From Himantopus leucocephalus (taxonomy: Eukaryota > Chordata > Aves > Charadriiformes > Recurvirostridae), in assembly GCA_003993805.1 (NCBI GenBank), contig RSEF01000002.1, positions 98,734,047 through 98,798,046 on the forward strand: a DNA stretch of 64,000 nt, in the 5' to 3' direction. Made by a program: the position numbers and the translations under genes. The first letter of the stretch is position 1. Every line of letters begins with the position of its first letter. A model generated the notes under the pieces. That model had not been told where the DNA came from. It searched no databases and saw only the letters and a list, made by a program, of their open reading frames with translations. Of this stretch, positions 25,644-35,805 are shown in pieces.

Positions 25644-27632
25644 GAAAAACCAAGCCCAAAAAACACCACAACAATTTCTCATAAGAATATGCTGGTTTAT
25701 ATATTTCAAGACTCTGAGCATCCTCCTCCTGCCTGTTACCCAGGGAGACTATATGATGGCATGGTCACCATGGAAACAGTGGACAAACTTAAGATGTTTT
25801 CATTGCTGTAGATAAAAAGCCATCTGCATTATTTTTTCATTTCTGTTTCTCACACCACCAGCGCAGGCTCCCAAGCCAAAGTGTAGCAGCTGTGGTGCTG
25901 CATCGCAGCCAGGAAGCATGTCCCACACCCAAAGCCCGACCCCCACCGCGGCATCCCTGTGCCTGCTGGTGGGCAACAGGGCAAACCTCCTACAGGTCAG
26001 AACAAAATGTGATTGCAGCAGCAGCAGCCACCACCGCCTGCCCTCCTTCCTCCCCCACCTCGCAACAGTCTACTTGGAACATGTTTTTCTGAAACGTTTT
26101 CTGACCTTTTTCCAAGAGGGGGGAAAAAAAAAAAGTACATCATTTGCCTAAACACACAAAAAAGGGTTGGAGAGCGTTTGTGTAGGTTTATACAGAACAT
26201 ATTCCAAGTCAGATTTTTATTCTTTATCTATGGTTCTGGATTATTTAAAAAGAACTTTTTTTCTCCCAAATCAATTCATTTCCATTCCCACACATTCATT
26301 CAAAATGTAGCCCCTTGCTGCCTCCACAAGCTTCTAAGCTTTACTTCTGAGATCTTCTGTCACAAACGTGCTTTACTGTCCCAAAGATACCATCTTCTAC
26401 ATGTCGAGGACAGATCTTACTCTAACACATCTTATCTTCAATCAAATAATTTTAATAATAGATATCACAATGAAAAAACTGTCCATGTAAACAGGGAACT
26501 TTGGACCTCTACCCTGATATAATCTGGGCTACAATCTATCTGTCCAGTTTTTACTGATACAGCATTTCAAAGCTGGGACCCAGCCTTGAAAATTCAGACC
26601 GGAATAATAAATTCAATTCCATTTTTTTTCTGATTTAGGAATCAGCAATCACCATGAAAGGTCTTGTCCACGGGTGTTTGGCATTATTAATGCCATCTCT
26701 GTGTTTATTCAGGTATGGTTGATCAGAAATTTATAAACAATTCTTTTCACAATATGCGAGGTGGAAATTCTTTGAGCATTCTTGAAGTTGTGCTGTTTCT
26801 CTGTGGCTCACAAATAAATACATTTTTTTTCTCTGCAGTAGGCTGAGATGACTGAATACAACCAGAAAGATCTATTAATTAAGCATCAAATTAAGTTTCT
26901 GCAGTGTTTTCCAGACAACAACTGGATGTTCTATTATGCATAATTTATTTGCTGGAGGTTGAGTTTTGGGTTGCTGCTCTTGCAAGTTTTTGTTTTTTTG
27001 TTCCTTACCAGAACCAGAACTTTAGGAAGTTTCTGTTTTCCTCCTCATTAAGCCAAATTTGTGACACTGTTACATGAACATACCCTTTCCATGTATTAAA
27101 AAATTACATTATTGTAAAAAGCCAAGTTCTTCACAATGGCACTTCAATTAAGACGACAGACATCTCAGAGGATGCTTCTTAATTTCAGTAATCACTTGTA
27201 ATTCTGTTTTTATCTTTCAGTGGGCAGAAATGTACCGTTTAATTCTACATGTCTGTTACCTGCTTATTTTGTCTGTAGCCTATAAATCCTCTGATTCCTA
27301 TCAAAACAACGATACAAAATAATTTTCGTATTGGATTTTGTGAAGGTTGGGGTTTTCCTACCAAATCAAGACCTGTCTGCAAGTTAAAGACAGTCACCGA
27401 GAGGGCAGCTGGTGTTTTGGCAAGCAGGAGTTTCTTCCCTGCTTGTTTACAGCCCATTCTACCCTGCACAACAGTCTCCAACACAATCCTGCCCCAGGCC
27501 GTGATCAGGTCAGTTCTTAAGCAGCTCTTCAATAAAATAAATAGACTTGCTTCTTCTTTCATGTTAAGGTTGTTTTTCCAAATGCCACACCATTCTTATT
27601 GATTTTTGGTTTTGTGTTTGGTTTTTTGTTGG

Positions 27633-27645
27633 TTTTTTTTTTTTN
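27633..27645. repeat. Poly(T) run ending in a single N
   Basis: Twelve T followed by N at 27645. The preceding bases are GGTTTTTTG- and GTTTGG-type repeats, the complement of the A-run/CCAAAC pattern seen elsewhere in the window. Confidence 0.9.
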
Positions 27646-28318
27646 TGAATCCTTTCCAGCTTCTTTGCTGAATGGATAAACCAGAACTGAGGATACTCTT
27701 GGAGAAAAGGTCTTAATGTTCAGTTAAGAATAGCTATAAAGTGTTCCTATTACCGCTTGATATTCTCATACGCTCAAGAATCACAGATGTTTGTTCAGCC
27801 ATCAAGTGATCCCCAAATGCTTCTTCAAGTTGCTACGTCCATCATCATTATACCCAATATCCCACTGATATTGTACACAAAGCATGAATACAATTAGCTG
27901 TGGTAGCTCAACACTGAATTAAGAACATAAGTAAATTACTGTTAGTTGATTTCAGATCCCAACTTCAAAACATAACTGATTTGAGTTTAAAATTTATTAG
28001 GCTTTCAGATCAGTGAGCCTGAAATCAGCTGACAGCCAGAACTATCTAGCTTCAAGAAAAGTCAACACAAGCTATAGAGAAAAGATAGCTGAGATTGAAA
28101 ATAATAATAATAATATTAAAATGTATGGTTTGCAACTTTCTGCCAAGATTTGCTAATTCCATATCCTTTTGTTTAAATAAATGGAGGCAAACAAAGGAAA
28201 AATTAAATGTCTAGTATGATGGAGTGGCTTTTTCATTCAGATAAAGAATCCATCAGTGGTAGATGCAGGACACTGGGTGTTTTGTGTTTCCTTACCAGCC
28301 TCATAAGAATGCAGCAAT

Positions 28319-28341
28319 AAAAAAAAAAAAAAAAAAANAAA
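28319..28341 (+). repeat. Poly(A) run with a single N
   Basis: 19 A, N at 28338, then three A. Low-complexity, with an unresolved base at the homopolymer. Confidence 0.9.
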
Positions 28342-28464
28342 TAGCTGCAAGACATTAGTAGGTTCTGGTCAGTGCGAGACTTTAGTCTCCGCAGGTTCCT
28401 GAAAGAGCGTGTCTTTCTTAAGCAGGCAGAGATCAGAAAGAAGAAAATGAGAGTCTACATAAGA

Positions 28465-28497
28465 TATAAAAGTCTTTCCTCAAGAAAGACTTTTATA
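28465..28497. repeat. Perfect 14-bp inverted repeat with 5-nt loop
   Basis: Left arm TATAAAAGTCTTTC (28465-28478), loop CTCAA, right arm GAAAGACTTTTATA (28484-28497). All 14 positions pair. The RNA or single-stranded DNA would form a stable short hairpin. The arms do not extend further (A opposite A outside). It is not a terminator context in a eukaryote, and the stem is too short for a typical microRNA precursor. Confidence 0.9.
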
Positions 28498-28550
28498 ACA
28501 GAAGCTGTCCTTAAGAAGATCAGTCCTCCTGTAATGTTCTCTATCCAACA

Positions 28551-28585
28551 TTTTTTATTTTTTATTTTTATTTTTTTTTCCTTTC
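28551..28585. repeat. (TTTTTA)n-like T-rich low complexity
   Basis: T-runs of 5 to 9 interrupted by single A, ending in a pyrimidine stretch that leads to CTCCAG. It could serve as a polypyrimidine tract, but no convincing exon follows. Confidence 0.8.
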
Positions 28586-29327
28586 TCCAGCGTAGTAGCT
28601 GGAAGCAGGGACATTTATCATCCTTTTTTGGACAGGACACTATAATTACGACCATCCTCACTAATCCAACCTATAAACTTACTAAGTGAATGTAGCCTAT
28701 ACAGGCCACAGTAGGTGGTCATGCCTAATAAGTTTAAACATCTCCTTCCATTTATCTTATCAAAGGTGAAATCAAGAGGTATTTTGTCACAATTTGTAAG
28801 TGTCCATAGGGAAGAAAGGATTTATTTTTAGAGACCAATCTACCAGCGAGAGTTTAATGAAATCTAATGGCTGCATGTTGTATAATAAAATAATATGGAG
28901 GTTTTCCAGGCTCCTTTATGTACTGTATGGAGCTGTAGCAGACGGCACACAAGCTTACGACTCCCTCAGTGCAGCAGAAGCAATATGAAGATTTGAAATT
29001 GAAGCATTTATAATGAGATTTAGTTTGTGATTTGAAATTCTACCTGTCATTTGAAGTAATTTCTCATTCTTCAATAAAACTTCTCTAGCATTGTAGAGAG
29101 AAGGAATGATTTGTTTTACAAATACTCCTTGGGATATAGACTAAATCAAGGCAGTTAAATGCTTTGTCTCCAAATTTGTATTACTCTAAGTCAGTTATAT
29201 CTGGAAGGCCAGCTGTGGAGAAGCGGTGTATGGAAGGACTGATGTTACATTTTGGAAGTTTGGTGAGGTGCAGAGTGGGATGAGATGAGCAGAGAGGTCA
29301 GGAAAAGATAACAGACAAGTATAACAG
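28586..29327. other. AT-rich unique sequence, no gene seen
   Basis: No gene, recognised transposon or notable repeat. Short frames only. Confidence 0.45.
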
Positions 29328-29397
29328 AATCACAGAATGGCAAGGGTTGGAAAGGACCTCTAGAGATCATCTAGTCCAACCCCCCTGCTAAAGCAGG
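29328..29397 (-). mobile_element. CR1 LINE 3' tail, minus orientation
   Basis: AGAATCACAGAATGG, then GGGTTGGAAAGGACCTCTAG and GATCATCTAGTCCAACCCCC, is the reverse complement of the avian CR1 3' end, with the element's 3' terminus at the left (about 29328). Only about 70 bases remain before the match stops at GCAGGT near 29397. A severely 5'-truncated insertion is the simplest explanation. The sequence is close to the commonly seen avian form, so it is probably younger than the degraded copies at 35.3 and 60.6 kb. Confidence 0.88.
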
Positions 29398-31541
29398 TAA
29401 AGGAGGAAGTAGCAGTAGGAGGGAAGGAATATCTGAGGAACTATCTTTAAGAAAGGAGTGGTAAACCAGGCAACTGGAAAAGTCAAGGACAATGTAAGCG
29501 AGCAAGTCCAGGTAGGACAACGTTTACAGAAAGTAAGATACACCACACTGGAGGACCTCGCAGCTGGGTGCTCGAGAAGAGCCATTGCCAGTGAAACGGC
29601 TGGACGAATACTTTTCTTAAACAGACCTCTGCCTCATTTTATAACTAAAGATGCTTTTGGATACAAAATACATCCATCAACAGCACAACTAATTCTGGGA
29701 AAGCAAAGGGCGGGGATGAGAAAGAATGCTTCAGTAACATCACATGCAACATTAGGAACTAGTGAGAGATACAGAAACGTTAATACTACTGTTGCACTTA
29801 ACTACATATGCTAAGCAGCTCTGGAAAAAAAAAATATCAAGGTGTATTTGAGTGCTCTTTTTCACCTGAGATATACATATGTTTGCTGCCACCTTATTCT
29901 GACAGCAAAATTGAGTGCTTTAAGTCAACCAACAGTTTTTTATGTTCTCTTTTATCAGGGTGTATTTATTGTGGTACCTCAGACCAAGCAAGCCCCAAAC
30001 CTATATCCTCCTTCCCAAGTTTATCTGCTACTACGCCCAACAGCAGGATGCATCGAAACAGTTGCAGCAGTTGGTTTAAAAAAAAAATATGTATTAAAAA
30101 AATAAAGCCTTTAAAAAGCCTTTTTAATTACAGCGTAGCTCCCCAAACCAGCACTCCCGGAGCTGCCCATGTCTCCACAGACATCCTGATTCTCAGGACG
30201 ATCTTTATATCTATCTAGTTTACAAACACGCTTTCAGAAGTCTTCTAAGGATAGATAGCTCTACGCGTCTTGAGATACAGTGCCATTACTCTCAGTGATA
30301 ATATAGGCCTGTGACTTAAAAGGACAGTCAAGCCTTTAATCCTTTAAAATTACAAGATGAAAGAGAGGATTGAAGCAATATTTTCAAAAATGTCAAAGTG
30401 ATTCACGTGACTAGTTCTCTCCTGAAATTTTGAGAATGTAGGCTTTAAAGTTGCTTAACAACTTATTTTAAGGGACCCAAATCTCTAAATAACAGCAAGT
30501 ATGCTCCAATTATGTAAAAATGAAGTAAGAGGGCACGATCAGAACTGATTCTTAAAAACATTTAGATTAAAGAAATCAGAAGATAGAAGAACAGAAGTGG
30601 TCAGATTTTTCCAAAATCTGAGTACAGAGCAGCATGTGTATGTTTCTATAATTGAATCTCACACATCTGATAGAAATGTAGATTGTTTAGAAGCAAAAAG
30701 GTTTTCTTTTTACATTTGGAGAATATAGATATATTTTATATTTGGAAAAGTTATAAAGATACAGTTAGAATCAAGTCATTGCTGAATACCAAATAACAAG
30801 GGAGACAGAGATGTCTGGAGAGACAAACAAAAAAAAAAAACCCCAAACAAAAAAAGAAGCTTCACACTCTTTTGTAAAACTTCTTTCTGTTGATTTACTC
30901 ATCCCTCCTAACAGAGTGGTAATCAGAATTTCAGATCACAGGGCATATAGCCTTCCCTCATGCCATCTGCAAGTTCCTATGGCGCAGTTCTCCTTTGAAC
31001 TCCTTATATAGGAGCTCCATCCTTCACCTCAACGCTCCTATTCCTGCCTGATGTGGGAGACGATCTGGCTGGTCTCTTAGAGATTTTCCATTCCAACAGA
31101 CAGGCAAGTATTTCTTTACTACACTAAACGTTATCCCCTGCGCTGGACCAGTTACTAAGCAACTCCTTGCTGCAATGAAAGTCTAAATTCTTGCCTTCCC
31201 TTTTGGTGGCTATTTGGGTTTATGCAGCAGCAAGGAACGCATCTTTCCTTGAACCTTACGGTTTATATCCCTGGAAATAAGAAAAACCAAACAGGCAACA
31301 CAAATATTTTAGCAGACTAATTGTATGTAGTTTATCCCTGGCTCTTGATGGAGCCTGGATGTGACGTTAAGCAGCAACTTTGGGGTGCCAGCAGCATTGA
31401 GACAATTGTAGACCTTCAACAGAGGACAGGAACTACCTAAATCTTACTACTTGACTACAACCCACATAGAAAGAAGGCTGAGAAGAAAGTAGTTATTTAT
31501 CAATTGCCCTACATATTGCATTTTTCCTTCTGTGTCTCAAG
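29398..31541. other. Unique sequence, no gene seen
   Basis: A 118-codon plus-strand frame (29458-29814) begins with GTG, has no recognised relatives and no clear splice acceptor. A 136-codon frame (29808-30218) overlaps its end in another phase and contains Lys-rich low complexity. Neither is called as a gene. Confidence 0.4.
30825..30860 (+). repeat. Poly(A) with CCCCAAAC tail
   Basis: A12 followed by CCCC, then AAAC and a second A-run. Same layout as the blocks at 10991, 40917 and 42489. Confidence 0.8.
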
Positions 31542-31860
31542 CAAAAGCTGTTCTGTTATATACAAAAGCAAAAAGTACATATACAGGTCTTTTCTCCCAC
31601 ACATTTCTAAGTAGTCTAAGAATCTGGTTAGATCTCATCAGGTTGGCATCCAAGCTACATCTCTATATGCCATAAAGCTTACGTCTATTCACTATGGNCA
31701 AAAGCTGTTCTGTTATATACAAAAGCAAAAAGAAAAAGTACATATACAGGTCTTTTCTCCCACACATTTCTAACTAGTCTAAGAATCTGGTTAGATCTCA
31801 TCAGGTTGGCATCCAGGCTACATCTCTATATGCCATAAAGCTTACGTCTATTCACTATGG
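31542..31860. repeat. Near-identical direct duplication around a single N
   Basis: Copy 1 spans 31542-31697 (156 bases) and copy 2 spans 31699-31860 (162 bases), separated only by an N at 31698. They differ by a 6-base A-rich insertion (AGAAAA-type) in copy 2 and about two substitutions (GTAGTC/CTAGTC and CCAAGC/CCAGGC). Both begin with CAAAAGCTGTTCTG and end with TTCACTATGG. The N exactly at the junction, with a full extra copy beside it, is the pattern expected when two allelic or overlapping contigs are abutted rather than merged. A genuine tandem duplication is the alternative. Confidence 0.95.
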
Positions 31861-33360
31861 CAACTTACCTTCATTAGATCAAGCAAAAAATGTACTAGGT
31901 CTACAGGCCAGCTACTAGAAGGAAATCACATCTTGTGAAAGCCACACGGACTGAAGAGACATTTGCTTTTCATCTCTCACAGGAAATCAAAGATAATTAG
32001 GTAATCACCACTGCTATTTGAACAAATTGAAAACAAAATAAACCCCACCAATCTCATCCAATCCCCATAATTCTTACATTCTAGTTTATGACAGAATATT
32101 GAATTTTAATAAAATTTATATTCAGTTGATTTAATAATCAATAGAAATGTTTAAATAGATAAATTTAAAATTTTAGCACAGAGAAATAATACTCCAGACC
32201 ATACCTAACCTAGTTTAGGATTGCTGGACTAAAGGACCACATGAGATTATCTACTTAATCCACAGTCAGTGTATATTCTCATCTTGATAAATATTCTTGC
32301 ACAAATACAGAGATCTTAAAGAGGAATAAAAGGAGCCCTATTTCATAAATACATGAACAAGCATGAGAGAAGTCTGTTAGTTTGTTTTGTCTTTTTTTTC
32401 CCACCATTCTCCACAATGTAATTTAAAGCTTTTTGTCTGAGCTATTTTTAAGTGTTTCACTTCATTGCTTCCACTTATTTCCATTAAGCAAAAATTTTCT
32501 TTTCTCTGTTTAATCCAATTATTAGACAAATGTTAAATTAAAAGGGTAGTCAGGGGATTAGGATGTCAGAAAAAAAGACTGTTCAGCACTTTTTGTTTCC
32601 TGTCTAAATTTCCATTTGTATCGTGTTTCTATCACTGACAGCACATGTCACGTTAGGTCTAAGGTAAGATTTCTGCTTTTTAGACCAAACAGGTAGGCAT
32701 TATTCCTGATTTTCATTATATTTCATTCCAAAAGCTACTCTGCTTTCTCAGGAGGAAGACACATCTCCTGTGTTTGTAGGGTACCAAGACAACTGCTAGA
32801 CATCATACACTGGTACCAAACTCTTTCGCCTGGACTGTATAGGCTGGATCATGCCTGTCCTGAACATGTGCAACCAAGGAGCAAGATTTCACCCACAGCC
32901 TACACCTCAGCTTGCAGACAGGGGCAGAGCGAGAGACCGGTGTGCCCAGCACACCGCGACGGCGGGGAGAGAGCACAGCTTCTGCTTGCTAAGGCATCAG
33001 GCAGCAAGTCGTGCCAAGACTAGAGGACTGGAGGGGCAGCAACCTGTCTCTGAAACAGGGGCATTAGAAACTGGGAAGTCACCACTGGAAATGAGAGTAA
33101 AACATGCATTCTGACGGATCTTCTGGAGAAGTATACAGCTCCATTCTACCCATAGTTTACTGCATTCGCTTAATTTAGCCTAACGTAAATTACCATCTGC
33201 AAGATGCCCCTAAACATTTTTTTTTTGTCTTTGCAGCTTTCCACATATAGTTCATTCTGGGCAATACACTGACTAGCTATGCAAACATTTTTCCATCACA
33301 TTTATTAGCTGGTATTGTTTCAGAATCAGTGCTAGTTTGTTTTCCAAGTACATCATTGCA
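31861..33360. other. Unique sequence, no gene seen
   Basis: AT-rich to about 32700. It becomes more GC-rich at 32850-33080, where an 87-codon plus frame (32851-33114, starting at ATG) is open, but the product is unrecognised. A strong acceptor-like tract ending TTTGCAG at about 33235 is followed by stops in the frames I checked. No gene is called. Confidence 0.4.
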
Positions 33361-33545
33361 CCACAGCATGATTTAAGAGCCAAATTGTCATACTCAAGAC
33401 CAGGATTTTAAATCCCAGCTCTACTCCTGAGTTACTGGATTATTTTACACAAGTTGCTGAACTGCCAGCGCTTCTACTTCCCCACCTTAAATCCTGTTAT
33501 CAGCAAGGTTGGACTCTCTCCTTAAGGCTATGAGATCCATAGCCG
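33361..33545 (+). mobile_element. MIR-type SINE, ancient, plus orientation
   Basis: ACAGCATGATTTAAGAGC near 33363, TTTTAAATCCCAGCTCTACT near 33407, ACACAAGTTGCTGAACTGCC near 33448 and ACTTCCCCACC near 33476 follow, in order, the tRNA-related head, core and CTTAACCTCTC...CAGTTTCC region of MIR. The later GGCTATGAGATC block at about 33525 fits the ATTAAATGAGAT segment. Divergence is high, as expected for a SINE family that predates the split of mammals and sauropsids. MIR relics are known in bird genomes. It is non-coding and inactive. Confidence 0.65.
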
Positions 33546-35324
33546 ATAACTGTAAGTCTTGCTAAAACCTTTGCAGATTCGTATGTATTTTTCTACTTAA
33601 AATTTGAATGTAGAATTCAGTAAGACAAATTAGGTGAGGAGAACTCTGAGCCATTGGCAGGCTCCCCTCATTTCCAGTTAAGTGCTTAATATATTTTGTT
33701 TTAGCCTCCTCTGCTCTGTCTCAGGGGTTCAGATAACCTCTTACATGCTAGATATATCAAGGATATAAGGTGATAAGGAAAAATCTGTTTCAATACAATC
33801 AGTTAAATGCAGGAATTGTTTTCTAGAAGGTGGGGAAATCTGGAAGAAAGGAGATATTGCACAGAGATTTTCTTCACAGAAGTAGCTAATACATTGATTT
33901 ATCAACGCGAAGAAGCTAACAAAAAATTGTTAGTGCAGCAAAGATAAACACAAATATAGAGAATAATTGTTTGTCTGCGTAAGAAACAATAAGTTTTCTG
34001 GGAATACTAGGGCTTTTTGTATGTTCACTGCGAGCAACCTAAGAACCTCATGTAGCACATCAGAATCACCACCAGTGAAATCACTAAAGAAAGTAATAGA
34101 CACAAAAAACTTCAATGTCTTTTGCATTTTCTGTCTTTGCTTATGTAGCGGCTCAATGGGATTAAAGATGCCATTCAGTAAATGGCAACAAATAGCTGAT
34201 CTTAGCTCATCTCCTAGACAAAAACAATCCAAAATGGTGAGAAATTTGTAATGTTATTTTTGACAATGCCACCCCACACATATGGAGGCTCATTCTATAA
34301 AAGAAAAGGATCTATTAAAAAAAGGAAGTAAAAGATACATTATTTTGAAAGACAGGTTATCACACTGTTTTCTTAAGCATTCCATAAATTGCTAGTCTGA
34401 ACTAAAGATACTTGTTGCTAAGATCTTAGTGCTGACAGCCTAAAATCAGAATTTGCAGACAACTTCTTGAGTACCACATCCCAAATGTCACTCAGCTGGG
34501 AACCTGACAGTATGCATGGACTCAGAGGCAGGGCTTGGACTCAGAGGCAGGGTTTTGTTAGCAAGTTTCAAAATTAAATAAAGCCTCAGAAGATTCAGCC
34601 TGCAACTGTATGACACAGATAATTTCTGGTCTGAAGTAATATAGCCAACATATACGCAGCATTTTAAATAGCAGATGAACAGATATGTCTTCTCACTATG
34701 AAGGACGTGACTGGCTTTCAGGAAGAATCGAGTAGTCTATCCCCTGTCTCATTACCATAAGTACATCAAAAATCCATGTGCATTTATACAGATATGGGTC
34801 TATGAATGCCATTTGTTTCACTGCGAAACCATCTGATGGCAGAGCCTTGCTAAGTCCTCACCTGAATTATAGACTCCAGTCAAACACATTTTGAGTCAGT
34901 CCTCTGACGCTTCATCTTTAATAGTTTCAAAATAATATATAAGCCTATCACAACCAACATCCAACTGATCAGAATTTAGCATTTTGTTTGTTTTGTGCAG
35001 AAAAAAAAAAAAAAGTAGTCATCTTCACTCAATAACTTTGGCTAACCTTCTAGGGGCTCCCATTAAAATCACAGGCCTCCATTTTAATTCAGTAAGAAGA
35101 AATGCAAATTTTACATTTTCAGATCTATAGATGTAGGATAAATTACTATGCTAGGAAAAAAAAAAAAGAGGCAGGGGGCAGGTGCTGATCTCTTTTCAGC
35201 TGATGATGTATTGTATACTTAATAAAAAAAGCAAGCACCATACCATAATAGACGAGGAAGACTACTATCCATAAGACAACCAGAGCAGTCCTTCTGCTCT
35301 CTGTGGCACTAGCAACGCCTTTAC
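33546..35324. other. AT-rich unique sequence, no gene seen
   Basis: A 19-bp tandem pair (GGACTCAGAGGCAGGG core) lies at 34518-34555. A-runs occur at about 35001-35014 and 35156-35168. Open frames on both strands near 33930-34251 (100 and 94 codons) overlap each other and are unrecognised. Confidence 0.4.
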
Positions 35325-35805
35325 CAGCATGTCCAGTTGTGGCTGTTAAAACTAAAGGAATACCCAGACTCTCCACAGTTAGCTGTTGGGCGAGTAACGG
35401 GACCAAGCAGAACACTAAAAAGTAGAGCTTGTAAGGACAGGTTAAAGAAGTTGTGACAGTTTGCCCTGGAAAGTGAAAATTGGTAATCGTTCAACAGAGT
35501 CTTCAAGTATGTAAGTGGTAAATTAAAGGAGCTTGGGTGTTATTTAGACCTCCATGGCTGCTGGCAGTAAAGTATGGGCTAACATCACAGACTTAAGGTA
35601 GAAAAAGTTTTCTGTGCCCAACACTGAAAGCTAGAATATATGACTAGAAGAGGATCTGAATCTCCATCACAGGAGGATTTTAAGAATAGGTTAGACAAAC
35701 ACTTATGAGAAGTGACAGTTACAATCGATCCATTTATATTTGGACAGGTATATGGAAAACACAGCCTCTCAAAGTCCCTTCCAGCTCTCTTCTCTCCAAT
35801 TTGCC
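35325..35805 (+). mobile_element. CR1/L3-like LINE 3' end, old and diverged
   Basis: The clearest landmarks are GGACAGGTTAAAGAAGTTG at about 35437, CAGAGTCTTCAAGTATGTAAG near 35494, AGGATTTTAAGAATAGGTTA near 35673, GACAAACACTTATGAG near 35694 and AAGTCCCTTCCAGCTCT near 35773. These follow the 3' region of the older amniote CR1 type, in which the element ends GGACAAACA...GGTCCCTTCCAG...CTATGATTCT. The GTCCAGTTGTGGCTG block near 35331 suggests that the match begins there. The terminal repeat is lost. Its divergence is greater than that of the other CR1 copies here. Confidence 0.7.

Larger units (their letters stand above)
25216..28318. other. AT-rich unique sequence, no gene seen
   Basis: No gene is supported. 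The longest frame (26013-26522 plus, 169 codons) starts with TTG directly after a stop and opens with CAG and CCN repeats, so it needs an upstream exon that I cannot find. G7-A11 low complexity lies at 26118-26135. A 105-codon minus frame at 27245-27562 is unrecognised. Confidence 0.4.

Noticed and set aside
26013..26522. 169-codon plus frame, the longest in the window, opening with Gln and Pro runs
   Set aside because: It starts with TTG immediately after a stop codon, the repeats come from CAG/CCN low complexity, no upstream exon was found, and the rest resembles no family.
29458..29814. 118-codon plus frame with polar, protein-like composition
   Set aside because: It begins with GTG, has no clear splice acceptor or promoter and no recognised relatives; the length is within chance expectation.
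33207..33290. Strong acceptor-like tract ending TTTGCAG at about 33235
   Set aside because: The frames I checked downstream hit stops within a dozen codons, so no exon is supported.
35146..35415. 89-codon minus frame with a convincing-looking hydrophobic segment
   Set aside because: Its right part lies antisense to an old CR1 fragment and its end reads through an A/T homopolymer; hydrophobicity arises easily from T-rich codons.
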